Source: Renibacterium sp043789415 (GTDB lineage: Bacteria > Actinomycetota > Actinomycetes > Actinomycetales > Micrococcaceae). Taken from it: a stretch of DNA of 64,000 nucleotides. Of this stretch, positions 1 through 7,860 are shown piece by piece. The notes beneath the pieces were generated by a model. The model saw nothing but the letters and a program-made list of their open reading frames with translations. It searched no databases and was not told where the DNA came from. Within the stretch, counting starts at the first letter, position 1; every line of letters starts with the position of its first letter. The stretch covers positions 744,001 through 808,000 of the forward strand of contig NZ_JBDLLW010000001.1 in NCBI RefSeq assembly GCF_043789415.1, written 5' to 3'. A program made the position numbers and the translations under genes.

Positions 1-405
1 GTGGGCATCTGGTCTGACCGAGTCGGCTCCCGGGTGGTTCCACTGCGTATCGTGGCCTTAGCGGCGGGCTTCGCGATGGGGCTGCTGGCACTCACCGACT
101 GGCTGGATTCCCCGTGGTCCGTTGCGCTGCTCGTGCTGGCCTCCGTCGTCACAGTGGCCGATAACGGTCTGGCCTTCACATCGGTAGCCGAGGTCTCCGG
201 CCCCTATTGGTCGGGGCGGGCTCTCGGTGTCCAGAACACCGGGCAGTACCTGATCTCCGCGATCGTTCCGCCGGCGATCGGTGGATTCATCGGGCTCTGC
301 GGCTTCCCCTTGACCTTCGCGCTGATCGCGGTGGCTCCCCTGCTGGCCGCGCCCTTGGTGCCTCAGCAGGCCGCAGAACATCGGGCCACCGCAGCAGCCA
401 GCTAG
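1..405 (+). CDS. MFS transporter, C-terminal part (cut by window edge)
   Basis: This is the C-terminal part of a major facilitator superfamily permease. The reading frame is open to base 1, so the gene very probably begins before the window and the GTG at base 1 is not its start. The visible part opens with GIWSDRVGSR, the cytoplasmic loop motif of MFS proteins, and is followed by four hydrophobic helices (LRIVALAAGFAMGLLAL, WSVALLVLASVVTVA, YLISAIVPPAIGGFIGL, FALIAVAPLLAAPLV). That fits the last third of a 12-helix carrier. The substrate cannot be told. It converges with the lipoprotein gene on the other strand. Confidence 0.75.
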   Translation: MGIWSDRVGSRVVPLRIVALAAGFAMGLLALTDWLDSPWSVALLVLASVVTVADNGLAFTSVAEVSGPYWSGRALGVQNTGQYLISAIVPPAIGGFIGLCGFPLTFALIAVAPLLAAPLVPQQAAEHRATAAAS

Positions 406-417
406 TGCCCCTGGCGC

Positions 418-1152
418 TCACTGCTGCGGCGGCAGCACGGCAAGCCCGCTCTGCACCGAGTTGAAGGTCGCATCGAGCAGGGCATCGTTCGGGCAGCTGA
501 GGCTGAAGGCGATCCCCGACCCGGCCCGATTGAACATCCTGGCGCTATAGAGCTTGGCCGGGGACTTTCCTTGGGCCGGAGTGCGCAAGGAAAGGAGTTC
601 GATTTTGGGCGAGGGCTTATCCAGCTGACGCGCCCAGCGCATCGTGGTGACCTTCAAAGTCTCCGGCAAAATCGATGGCACCAAGTATTTGAAAAGCGCC
701 AGCGTCGAGGCTCTATCATCATTGGTCACCATCAGTCCCTGCTGATTGATGGTCTGCCAGTAGCTCAATTGGCAGCCGTTGCCGTGCTGATATTGTGTCC
801 AGCCCGCCTGATTACTGCGAAGCAGCTTCCAGCTCGGCGGCGGAGTCTTGCCATTGACCACATCAGCTTGCAACAGCTGGTCGCCCCACCCCACGGGCAC
901 CCCCGCAGAGAGCGTGTTCCCGGCCGCCCAGGTCATGTCCTTGGCGGCGACGGCGTCCGCGTTATGCCCCGGGGTCACCGTGGGAGCAGCGTAGCTGGGA
1001 GTCGGGCTGGGCGAAATCGTCGAAGTGTCCTGAGGAACTTTAAGAGTGAAGCTGCACCCGCTCACAGCGGCCGACAACGACACCGCTAACAGGCCGAACA
1101 GGAATACTCCCGCAGCCCGTGGCCGGTGACCGGGCATCCCGCTCCCTCGCAT
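418..1152 (-). CDS. putative secreted lipoprotein, unknown function
   Basis: A 244-residue exported protein I do not recognise. The N-terminus has basic residues, a hydrophobic stretch (GVFLFGLLAVSLSAAV) and a lipobox-like SGC, so it is probably cut and lipidated at that cysteine and anchored outside the membrane. A Ser/Pro/Thr-rich linker (STISPSPTPSYAAPTV) follows, then a globular domain of about 170 residues with two more cysteines (NGCQLSYW and SLSCPNDA) that could form a disulfide. GGGAG-like bases lie just before the ATG at 1152, and an alternative ATG five codons in is possible. It diverges from the SGNH hydrolase gene. Confidence 0.7.
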   Translation of the reverse strand: MRGSGMPGHRPRAAGVFLFGLLAVSLSAAVSGCSFTLKVPQDTSTISPSPTPSYAAPTVTPGHNADAVAAKDMTWAAGNTLSAGVPVGWGDQLLQADVVNGKTPPPSWKLLRSNQAGWTQYQHGNGCQLSYWQTINQQGLMVTNDDRASTLALFKYLVPSILPETLKVTTMRWARQLDKPSPKIELLSLRTPAQGKSPAKLYSARMFNRAGSGIAFSLSCPNDALLDATFNSVQSGLAVLPPQQ

Positions 1153-1272
1153 GACTCTCCCACAGCTGGCTCACTCTGACGCCCCTAGAGTATCAAGCAC
1201 AGCCGACGTCGGCTGCTGCCGAGTTGACATACGAGTTGGCATATTGGGTCCGAGCAGGAGCAGGATAGGGGG

Positions 1273-2106
1273 GTGGCTACTAACGAATCCGAACAACACC
1301 CCTGGAGCCGTTATGTCGCTCTGGGCGATTCATTCACCGAGGGAATCGGCGATCCTGAGCCGACCAGCCCCGGCGGGCACCGCGGCTGGGCAGATCGGGT
1401 AGCCGAGGAACTCAGCAAAGGGCATCAGGACTTCGCCTACGCGAATCTGGCGATCCGTGGCAGATTGCTGCAACAGATCCTGGACGAACAGCTCGACCCC
1501 GCACTGGCTCTGAACCCGGATCTGATCTCGATCTCCGCCGGAGGCAACGATCTGATCCGTCCGGGCTCCGATCCGGACGCTCTGGCCGCTTCGCTGGATA
1601 CCGCCGTCGGCGCGATGGCCGCTGCCGGTGCCACCGTGCTGCTGTTCAACGGGCCGGATATCCGGGACACCCCGGTACTGGGCCTGGTCCGCGGGAGGGT
1701 CGCCATCTACAACGAGAATCTGCGTACCATCGCAGCGCGTCATGACGCCGTCATCGCGGATATGTGGTCGCTGCGGGAGCTTTCAGCTCCCGCGATGTGG
1801 GACGACGACCGGCTGCACTTCTCCCCGCTCGGGCATCACCGAATCGCCATGATGGCCTTGGATTCGCTCAATGTGCCGCATCAGCTGCAGCCCCTGGATC
1901 CTCCTCCCCTGCCGGTGCGGACGTGGCGGGAGGCTCGCAGTGAGGACCTGGTGTGGGCCCGTGAGTTCCTGGTGCCCTGGGTGCTGCGCCGCATCCGTCA
2001 TCAGTCATCGGGTGACGGCGTGAGCGCCAAACGCCCCACGCCGGGACCGGTCAGCGGGCCGGCACGAAGCAGTTCGCCGAGGCAGCGCAGCTCCCTCGGC
2101 GACTGA
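1273..2106 (+). CDS. SGNH/GDSL-family hydrolase (esterase-like), cytoplasmic
   Basis: An SGNH hydrolase of 277 residues. The nucleophile block is VALGDSFTEG near residue 17, the oxyanion block is SAGGNDLI near 90, and the Asp-His block is DDRLHFSPLGHHRIA near 180, so all catalytic positions are present. There is no signal peptide, so it probably acts in the cytoplasm on an ester or acetyl group; the substrate is unknown. The GTG start at 1273 is preceded by an AGGA-rich ribosome site. The last 60 residues are basic and Pro/Ser-rich and probably disordered. Confidence 0.88.
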   Translation: MATNESEQHPWSRYVALGDSFTEGIGDPEPTSPGGHRGWADRVAEELSKGHQDFAYANLAIRGRLLQQILDEQLDPALALNPDLISISAGGNDLIRPGSDPDALAASLDTAVGAMAAAGATVLLFNGPDIRDTPVLGLVRGRVAIYNENLRTIAARHDAVIADMWSLRELSAPAMWDDDRLHFSPLGHHRIAMMALDSLNVPHQLQPLDPPPLPVRTWREARSEDLVWAREFLVPWVLRRIRHQSSGDGVSAKRPTPGPVSGPARSSSPRQRSSLGD

Positions 2107-2186
2107 GCTTCGGCACAAGCCGATCCCGCCCGCGCAGTATGAGCAGAGTAAAGGGTAAGTAAGGGTAAACAGAGTAATCTGGGGGC

Positions 2187-2645
2187 ATGATCAGCGCCCT
2201 GCAACCGGTTGCTTCACATTCCGATGTGAGTCTTTTCCCGTGGTTATTCTTCGGGTTGATGATCTTGCTTTCGGTCGGCCGCGTGATCAGTTGGGTGCGC
2301 AAAAAGCAGCAGGACTCAGAGCAGCTTCCGCCATCCCAGCAGAATCCCAGTGTGTTCAGCGTCGGGTACCAGCCACCGTCCGACTTTCATTACCCGGAGT
2401 CACAACAAGACGCCCTTCCGCCGCTGCCGGTCCCGGCCCGGCCACTGCCGGACAAAGCCGACTGGCGGAAACCCGCACAGCCGAGTCAACCGACTCCCGG
2501 TATCTCGGGCTTCGCCTCCTCTCGTTGGGCTGCCGAGCAGGAGCTGAAACGGCTGCTCACTGAACTCGACCAGCGGCGGCGTTCGGGGCAGATCAGCGCT
2601 GAACAGTATGCCGCCGAGCGCGAAGCGATCTTCCGGAACCGCTAA
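2187..2645 (+). CDS. small membrane protein with C-terminal SHOCT-like segment
   Basis: A 152-residue protein with one N-terminal membrane helix (FPWLFFGLMILLSVGRVI) followed by a basic KK segment. A long Pro/Gln-rich, probably disordered linker leads to a C-terminal helical segment (EQELKRLLTELDQRRRSGQ, then ISAEQYAAEREAIF) that matches the short SHOCT pattern of 'L..L..L...G.It.eEfe..K'. Function is unknown. The gene is preceded by a G-rich ribosome site and converges on metX with only 34 bp between the stop codons. Confidence 0.75.
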   Translation: MISALQPVASHSDVSLFPWLFFGLMILLSVGRVISWVRKKQQDSEQLPPSQQNPSVFSVGYQPPSDFHYPESQQDALPPLPVPARPLPDKADWRKPAQPSQPTPGISGFASSRWAAEQELKRLLTELDQRRRSGQISAEQYAAEREAIFRNR

Positions 2646-2667
2646 GCGATCGCCCGCCCTCGGCTTC

Positions 2668-2690
2668 ACGGGGCTGTGCTCAGAGCCCGT
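2668..2690. terminator. weak hairpin between convergent genes
   Basis: An imperfect inverted repeat, ACGGGGCT/AGAGCCCGT, overlaps the metX stop codon between two convergent genes. It could end transcription from either side, but it has no T-rich tail and is short. Confidence 0.3.
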
Positions 2691-3816
2691 TCTGGCTCAG
2701 CAAGTCACTGATCTGCGCCGTCTCAGTGAGGAACCCATCGTGACCGATCGCCGAGTCGATCCAGTACACCTCGACGGGTTCGCTCAGCGCTTCGGCTAGC
2801 TGCACGGTCTGCTCGGGCAGATAGAGCCGGTCCGAGGTCACCGCCGCCAGACTGAATTTCACCCCCGACGCTCTCCTCAGGGCTTGCTTCAGGCCGCCTC
2901 GACCGCGGCCCAGATCGTGACTCATCAAGGCCTCGGTGAGGGTGATGTAACTATTCGCATCGAAGATCTGGTTCAGCTTCGCGGCCTTATGATCCAGATA
3001 GCTCTCCACCTGATAGCGCTGCCGCCAGGCTTCGGAACCACGCTCAGCTGATACCGGAGCTTCCCCTTCTTGCGCTGAGCGGCCGAACCGCAGTCCCAGC
3101 TCGGCCTCTGAGCGATAGGAGATATGCGCGATCCGTCTGGCCAGGCCAAGACCCTCCAGGGGTGCCGCCGAACCGTAGTAGTCACCGCCCGCGAAAGCCG
3201 GGTCCTGACGAATGGCCAGCAGCTGGGTTTGCGCGAGCGCGATCTGTTCCGCAGTGCTCGCCGGGCAGCTCGCGAGCACCACGGCATGGCGCACCCGCTC
3301 CGGGTAGCTCACCGCCCACTCCAGCGCACGGGCACCGCCCATCGATCCCCCGACCACCGCATGCCACCGGGTAATCCCGAGTGCATCGGCGAGCAAGGCC
3401 TCCGCCCGCACCGAGTCTCGCAGGGTCAGGAAGGGGAAGCGCGAGCCCCACGGTTTGCCGTCCGGGGCGGTTGAGGAAGGTCCGGTGCTGCCATAGCAGC
3501 CACCTAGGATATTCACCGAGACGACGAAGAACCTCTCGGTATCGATCGCCTTTCCCGGGCCCACTAAGCCATCCCACCAACCGGCCTGCTCCGACTCTCC
3601 CTGAGCGGCGTGAGAACTACCGGTCAGGGCATGCAGCACCAGGACGGCGTTGGAAGCTCCGGCATTGAGCCTGCCCCAGCTCTCATACGCCAGCGTCGTC
3701 TCCGGTAACCGTTCGCCCGTTTCCAGAGCCAGTTCGCCCAGCGACTGAAAGCGCAGCTGGCTGGGGTCGACACCCAGCAAAGCCTGCTCCGATAATTCTG
3801 AGATCGTCGTCATCAC
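2680..3816 (-). CDS. metX: homoserine O-acetyltransferase MetX
   Basis: Transfers an acetyl group from acetyl-CoA to homoserine, giving the substrate for MetY next door. The 378-residue alpha/beta hydrolase fold has the nucleophile elbow GGSMGG (about residue 150), the conserved HALTGSSHA and NILGGCYGSTGPSS segments near the N-terminus, and the charge-relay Asp (VTSDRLYLP) and His (IGHDGFL) near the end. The ATG overlaps the metY stop by four bases (ATGA), so the two are translationally coupled and share the riboswitch upstream of metY. Length and motifs are normal for the family. Whether acetyl or succinyl is used is inferred from the actinobacterial context. Confidence 0.93.
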   Translation of the reverse strand: MMTTISELSEQALLGVDPSQLRFQSLGELALETGERLPETTLAYESWGRLNAGASNAVLVLHALTGSSHAAQGESEQAGWWDGLVGPGKAIDTERFFVVSVNILGGCYGSTGPSSTAPDGKPWGSRFPFLTLRDSVRAEALLADALGITRWHAVVGGSMGGARALEWAVSYPERVRHAVVLASCPASTAEQIALAQTQLLAIRQDPAFAGGDYYGSAAPLEGLGLARRIAHISYRSEAELGLRFGRSAQEGEAPVSAERGSEAWRQRYQVESYLDHKAAKLNQIFDANSYITLTEALMSHDLGRGRGGLKQALRRASGVKFSLAAVTSDRLYLPEQTVQLAEALSEPVEVYWIDSAIGHDGFLTETAQISDLLSQNGL

Positions 3817-5132
3817 AGCGCGGATTTCGCCGCCCTGAAACCAGCCTCCAGATCCGCCAGGATATCCGTGATGTTCTCCAGTCCCACCGAGAGCCTGACC
3901 AGCCCCGGAGTGACTCCGGCTTTGAGCTGCTGGGCCTCGGTGAGCTGAGAGTGCGTGGTGGAGGCGGGGTGAATCACCAACGACCTCACATCACCGATAT
4001 TGGCCACATGGGAATGCAGTTCCAAAGCGTCCACGAAGCGCTTCCCGGCGTCCACACCGCCCTTGATATTGAAGGCCACCACGGCACCGATCCCCCGCGG
4101 GCCGTATTTCTGCCCACGCTGGTACCAAGGGCTGGAGGGTAACCCGGCATAGGCCACCGATTCCACACTGTCATGCTCGGTGAGCCAGTTCGCCACCTCC
4201 AGCGCATTAGAGACATGCCGTTCCACCCGCAAACTCAGAGTTTCCAGCCCCTGCGCGATCAAGAAAGCATTGAAGGGCGCCACCGCGGAGCCCAGATCGC
4301 GCAGCAACTGCACCCTGGCCTTGAGGATATAGGCCAGATTAGCGCCCAAGGCACCACCGACGCCGAGATCCCGGGCGTAGACCAGGCCGTTGTAGCTCTC
4401 GTCCGGGGTGTTGAAGCCCGGGAATCTCTCCGGTTCCTTGGCGAAGTCGAAGCGACCGCCATCGACGATCACGCCGGCGATCGCGGTGCCATGTCCGCCG
4501 AGGTACTTGGTCGCGGAATGCACCACGATATCCGCCCCCCATTCCAGCGGCCGCACCAGATACGGCGTCGCAAGCGTATTATCGACGACGAGCGGCACTC
4601 CGGCCTCGTGGGCGACGGCACTGATTCCCTCCAGATCGAGCACGTCCTGACGGGGATTGGAAACCACTTCACCGAAGAAGAGCTTGGTGTTCGGGCGCAC
4701 CGCGGCTCGCCACTGCTCCAAATCATCTGGGTCTTCTACGAAGGTGACCTCGATGCCGAATCTCTTGAGCGTGTGAGCGAGCAGATTATAGGTTCCGCCG
4801 TAGAGGCTGGGGCTGGCCACCAGGTGGTCTCCCGCCTGAGCGATGTTCAGGATCGCAAAGGTCTCCGCGGCCTGCCCGGAAGAGAGCAGCAGAGCCCCGA
4901 CGCCGCCTTCCAGGCTGGCGATCCGCTGTTCGACCACGTCCTGGGTCGGGTTGCCGATTCTGGTGTAGATGGGTTCCAGTTCTGCGAGCGCGAAGCGCTT
5001 GGCAGCGCTCTCCGCACTGGGGAAGACGAAGGAAGTGGTTTGGAAAATCGGCAGTGCTCGCGCACCGGTACTCGGATCGGGTTGTTGGCCCGCATGGATC
5101 TGCCGGGTTTCGAATGACCAGCCGTTGCTCAT
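3813..5132 (-). CDS. metY: O-acetylhomoserine sulfhydrylase MetY (PLP enzyme)
   Basis: Makes homocysteine from O-acetylhomoserine and sulfide with pyridoxal phosphate. The 439 residues show the Cys/Met-metabolism PLP fold. The N-terminal signature is FETRQIHAGQQPDPSTGAR, the Lys that holds PLP lies in VVHSATKYLGGHG, and the substrate-binding SLVIHPASTTHSQL segment is near the C-terminus. The length (about 430-440) is typical of MetY and longer than MetB or MetC. It is the first gene of the metYX operon. Its start is set by AAGGAG at 5139-5144, which is partly buried in a small hairpin downstream of a SAM-IV riboswitch, so it should be switched off by S-adenosylmethionine. Confidence 0.94.
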   Translation of the reverse strand: MSNGWSFETRQIHAGQQPDPSTGARALPIFQTTSFVFPSAESAAKRFALAELEPIYTRIGNPTQDVVEQRIASLEGGVGALLLSSGQAAETFAILNIAQAGDHLVASPSLYGGTYNLLAHTLKRFGIEVTFVEDPDDLEQWRAAVRPNTKLFFGEVVSNPRQDVLDLEGISAVAHEAGVPLVVDNTLATPYLVRPLEWGADIVVHSATKYLGGHGTAIAGVIVDGGRFDFAKEPERFPGFNTPDESYNGLVYARDLGVGGALGANLAYILKARVQLLRDLGSAVAPFNAFLIAQGLETLSLRVERHVSNALEVANWLTEHDSVESVAYAGLPSSPWYQRGQKYGPRGIGAVVAFNIKGGVDAGKRFVDALELHSHVANIGDVRSLVIHPASTTHSQLTEAQQLKAGVTPGLVRLSVGLENITDILADLEAGFRAAKSAL

Positions 5133-5138
5133 CTCAGA

Positions 5139-5153
5139 CTCCTTGTTTCAAGG
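5139..5153 (-). promoter_or_regulatory. hairpin over the metY Shine-Dalgarno
   Basis: On the minus strand CCTTG-AAA-CAAGG (5141-5153) is a perfect hairpin whose 3' arm holds four bases of the metY ribosome site AAGGAG. With the aptamer just upstream, this is a natural expression platform for control of translation. The pairing is seen in the sequence; the switching mechanism is inferred. Confidence 0.55.
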
Positions 5154-5192
5154 GTCCTCAAGGTCGCCGCGATGAAGGCGGTTACCGGGCAG

Positions 5193-5348
5193 AGGAACCC
5201 GCGCTTGCACCTGATCTATTGACCAGGGCCCGGTCGTCACCCGGGGCACCCCACCGCGGAGGAGGGTTGCCGTCCAGCAAGCCGGGGCAGGCGTTCCGAC
5301 CTCAGATGTGACACGGGATCAAGGAACTTTGCTGGCACTCATGACCTG
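5193..5348 (-). promoter_or_regulatory. SAM-IV riboswitch upstream of metYX
   Basis: On the minus strand the leader contains GGTCATGAGTGCCAGC, CTTGCTGGACGGCAACCC, TCCTCCGCGGTGGGGTGCC, CCGGGTGACGACC and GCAAGCGCGGGTT, in the order found in the actinobacterial SAM-IV class (the mycobacterial example recalled from memory is nearly the same in these blocks). The first block pairs with GACGACC (P1), GCCAGCAA pairs with TTGCTGGA (P2), and the 3' GCAAGCGCGGG block matches the conserved SAM-IV tail. About 35 extra bases with their own GTTCC/GGAAC stem lie inside P2. It should sense S-adenosylmethionine and repress metYX. Confidence 0.88.
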
Positions 5349-5539
5349 TTTAAAGTGTGCAGTCCGCACCGGAGGCTAAGCAAGGTCAGGGAGCTATTGT
5401 GACGCTGCATTTCCCGCGATGCGCGGAGGTTACGGAGGAAATCTCACAGCGGATTCATGGTGCGCGAAGCGCGCAACGCACAGCGCAACTTAGGTAGACC
5501 TTAGTCGAGAGGCGGGTCACAAAGTGCGAGGATATGGGC

Positions 5540-6178
5540 ATGCGCATGGACCACGTTTCTTACGCTTGTGAACCGGATGGACTGGCTGCCACCACCGAGC
5601 GGATCTCTGACGCTCTAGGAATCAAGGCCGTCCGCGGCGGGGTGCACCCCCGCTTCGGCACGCGGAATATGATCATTCCGCTCACCAATCATCACTATCT
5701 CGAAATCGTCGAAGTACTGGATCACCCAGCTTCAGACAAAGCTCCCTTCGGTCAGGCCGTGCGCGCCCGGTCAACTGCCGGTGGCGGCTGGATGGGCTGG
5801 TGCGTCGAGGTTGACGACCTGCTCCCCTTTGAAGAACGGCTGGGACGCAGCGCAGTTCCCGGAAACCGGAAATTTCCGGATGGCCAGGAACTGATCTGGC
5901 AGCAGATCGGCATTAAAGGTCTGATCGCCGACCCCCAGGTACCTTATTTGCTCAAATGGGAAGGCGATCCCGCACTGCACCCTTCACTGGCCAAGCCGAG
6001 CGACGTCAAACTCGCCAAGCTCACCATCGCGGGCTCTGCCGAACGAGTGACTGAGTGGCTGGGAGAGTGCGTGGATAAGCCACTGCAGGATGTCGCGGTT
6101 GAGTGGGTCGCCCCTAAGGGCACTCCGGGCATCATGAGCGTCACCTTTGAAACCGCCCACGGCGAAGTCACGGTCTGA
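5540..6178 (+). CDS. VOC-family (glyoxalase-like) protein
   Basis: A 212-residue protein beginning MDHVSYACEPDG after the second start codon, with the beta-alpha-beta-beta-beta style of the vicinal oxygen chelate fold. N-terminal blocks are FGTRNMIIPLTNHHYLEIVE and WMGWCVEVDD, and there is a C-terminal half-module from LAKLTIAGSAERVTEWLG. It resembles the glyoxalase-like (Glyoxalase_3) group of actinobacteria, whose substrate is unknown. Three ATGs lie close together; the one at 5540 is best spaced from GAGGA at 5528-5532. The gene stands alone and diverges from the metYX leader. Confidence 0.8.
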   Translation: MRMDHVSYACEPDGLAATTERISDALGIKAVRGGVHPRFGTRNMIIPLTNHHYLEIVEVLDHPASDKAPFGQAVRARSTAGGGWMGWCVEVDDLLPFEERLGRSAVPGNRKFPDGQELIWQQIGIKGLIADPQVPYLLKWEGDPALHPSLAKPSDVKLAKLTIAGSAERVTEWLGECVDKPLQDVAVEWVAPKGTPGIMSVTFETAHGEVTV

Positions 6179-6276
6179 ACCTCAGCCAATATTCAACGCT
6201 CTGATGCTGAGGGCGACGGAGTGCCGTCAGCGAGCGAGCAGGGTTCCCCGCCCGGGCTTGCGAGGGAAAGGGCAGC

Positions 6277-7053
6277 TCACGAGCCTTGGCCGAAACCCAA
6301 TTGCGGGCCGAAGCTGAAGGCCGCGATGTCCAGCAGCGAATGCGCCACCACGAGCGGCATCACCCGTTTGGTCTTGGTGTAGAGCCAGCCGAAGATCAAC
6401 CCCATCACGAAGTTGCCGGCGAACGGCCCAAAGCCCTGGTAGAGGTGGTAGCTGCCACGCAAAAGAGCGCTGGCCACAATCGTCCACCAGGGCTGCCAGC
6501 CGAGTTGCTTCAGCCTGGTCATCAGAAACCCCACGACGATCACTTCTTCGAGCACGGCATTGCGCAGCGCGGAGATGATCAGCACCGGAATGGTCCACCA
6601 GTAATCATGAAGTGAGCTGGTCACGATCTGGGCGGTCACCCCGAGGCTGCGTCCCAGCGCATAAAGACCCAGCGAAGGCAGCCCGATCAGCAGCATCAGG
6701 CCGATTCCCCCTAATAAGTCGCGCCAGAGCAGGTCGCGCCACGGGCGGCTGATGGTGAATCCGATGGCCTGGAATCCGCTGCGGGCGGGTTTCCACAGCA
6801 GGTAGAGCGCTAGGGCCACCGGTACCAGGGCGAAGAAGTTATCAAGCAATTGATAGGTCAGATCGAAGTACTCGCGGTTGATCTTGGGCGTATTCAATTG
6901 CGCGGTAGCTTGCGAGATCGGCGCGCGGGTCAGATTCTCGATCAGATTGACGACGGCGTAAACAGCAGATTGCCCCAGGGAGAGCCCCAGCACGATCAAG
7001 ATCTCTGCTCGCCAACGGCGTGCCAGTCCAGCAACTCTTCCCATGACTGACAT
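6277..7053 (-). CDS. CPBP-family intramembrane protease-like protein
   Basis: A polytopic membrane protein of about 258 residues with at least six hydrophobic helices. Its C-terminal half holds the CPBP (Abi/CaaX-protease-like) motifs: the Glu pair in AVLEEVIVVGF, His in LLRGSYHLYQGFG, and the final HSLLDIAAF. In this subfamily the Arg expected in EExxxR is replaced by Val (EEVIVV), so proteolysis is not certain. The reading frame extends to 7113, but that would overlap the divergent phosphatase gene; the ATG at 7053 (MSVMGRVAG) avoids this and keeps the whole membrane domain. Target unknown. Confidence 0.78.
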   Translation of the reverse strand: MSVMGRVAGLARRWRAEILIVLGLSLGQSAVYAVVNLIENLTRAPISQATAQLNTPKINREYFDLTYQLLDNFFALVPVALALYLLWKPARSGFQAIGFTISRPWRDLLWRDLLGGIGLMLLIGLPSLGLYALGRSLGVTAQIVTSSLHDYWWTIPVLIISALRNAVLEEVIVVGFLMTRLKQLGWQPWWTIVASALLRGSYHLYQGFGPFAGNFVMGLIFGWLYTKTKRVMPLVVAHSLLDIAAFSFGPQLGFGQGS

Positions 7054-7077
7054 TAAACAGCCATTACACTCAAGACC

Positions 7078-7761
7078 ATGAGTGCGCCTCGTCAGATCAT
7101 CATGTTGCGACACGGACAGTCGGAGGCCAATCTGGATCAGACCATCTACGACAGGATTCCGGATTACCGGATTCCGCTCACTGAACTCGGGCTCGAACAG
7201 GCCAGAGCGGCCGGTGAGGAGATCCGTGCGCAGTTGGCCGGTGAAAAGGTGTGTGTCTACGTCTCCCCCTACCTCCGGGCTTATCAGACCCTGGAAGCGC
7301 TGGGTCTAGGAGACAGCGTTGACCGGATCTTCGAGGAGCCCCGACTGCGCGAACAGGACTGGGCCAATTTCCAGGACCCGGCCGATATCGCGGAGCAAAA
7401 GGAACTGCGGAACGCCTACGGTCACTTCTTCTACCGGTTCAGGGACGGCGAGTCAGGTTCGGATGTCTTCGACCGGATCTCTTCCTTCTTGGAGACCCTC
7501 TACCGGCACTGGAGCCGCCCGGATTACGCACCCAACACCTTGCTGATCACCCACGGACTCACCATGCGTTTGTTCTGCATGCGCTGGTTCCACTGGTCGG
7601 TGGAGTACTTCGAATCGCTCAACAATCCAGAGAACGCCGAGTTGCGCACCCTGCTACGGGGAGAGAGCGGTCATTATCAACTCAGCCCCGGCTTCAAGCA
7701 GTGGAAGCACGTGACGCCGAGCCAGACGGTGCTGGACGCCCCCAGAAGCGCTGTGCAATAG
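7078..7761 (+). CDS. histidine phosphatase (phosphoglycerate-mutase-like)
   Basis: A 227-residue branch of the histidine phosphatase superfamily. The phospho-acceptor motif IIMLRHGQSEAN lies at residues 7-18, the conserved Arg in SPYLRAYQTLEAL near 65, the Glu in LREQDWANF near 95, and the second catalytic His in LLITHGLTMRLFCMRW near 160. It is probably a phosphatase with a small-molecule substrate rather than a true glycolytic mutase, because residues around the active site are shorter than in GpmA. It diverges from the CPBP gene with about 25 bp between starts. Confidence 0.87.
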   Translation: MSAPRQIIMLRHGQSEANLDQTIYDRIPDYRIPLTELGLEQARAAGEEIRAQLAGEKVCVYVSPYLRAYQTLEALGLGDSVDRIFEEPRLREQDWANFQDPADIAEQKELRNAYGHFFYRFRDGESGSDVFDRISSFLETLYRHWSRPDYAPNTLLITHGLTMRLFCMRWFHWSVEYFESLNNPENAELRTLLRGESGHYQLSPGFKQWKHVTPSQTVLDAPRSAVQ

Positions 7762-7800
7762 CTAATATTCGTCTGACTTAATTAGTCGGTTCTCAAGTTT

Positions 7801-7819
7801 TGAGGGTAGCCTTACCTTG
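7801..7819 (+). promoter_or_regulatory. DtxR/IdeR-type iron box before efeU
   Basis: TGAGGGTAGCCTTACCTTG matches the 19-bp iron-box consensus TWAGGTTAGSCTWACCTWA at about 16 of 19 positions, and sits 42 bp before the efeU start. Iron-loaded DtxR or IdeR should bind here and repress efeUOB, giving import only under iron limitation. Confidence 0.75.
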
Positions 7820-7860
7820 GTTCTACATACCCCCATTGCTCTTGTCCCTGGAGTCCGTCC

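Noticed and set aside
4173..5117. Long open frame on the plus strand opposite metY
   Set aside because: It is the reverse shadow of a well-supported high-GC gene.
5490..5504. Iron-box-like TTAGGTAGACCTTAG before the VOC gene
   Set aside because: Only the two outer halves resemble the DtxR consensus, the symmetry is broken, and the VOC gene has no clear link to iron.
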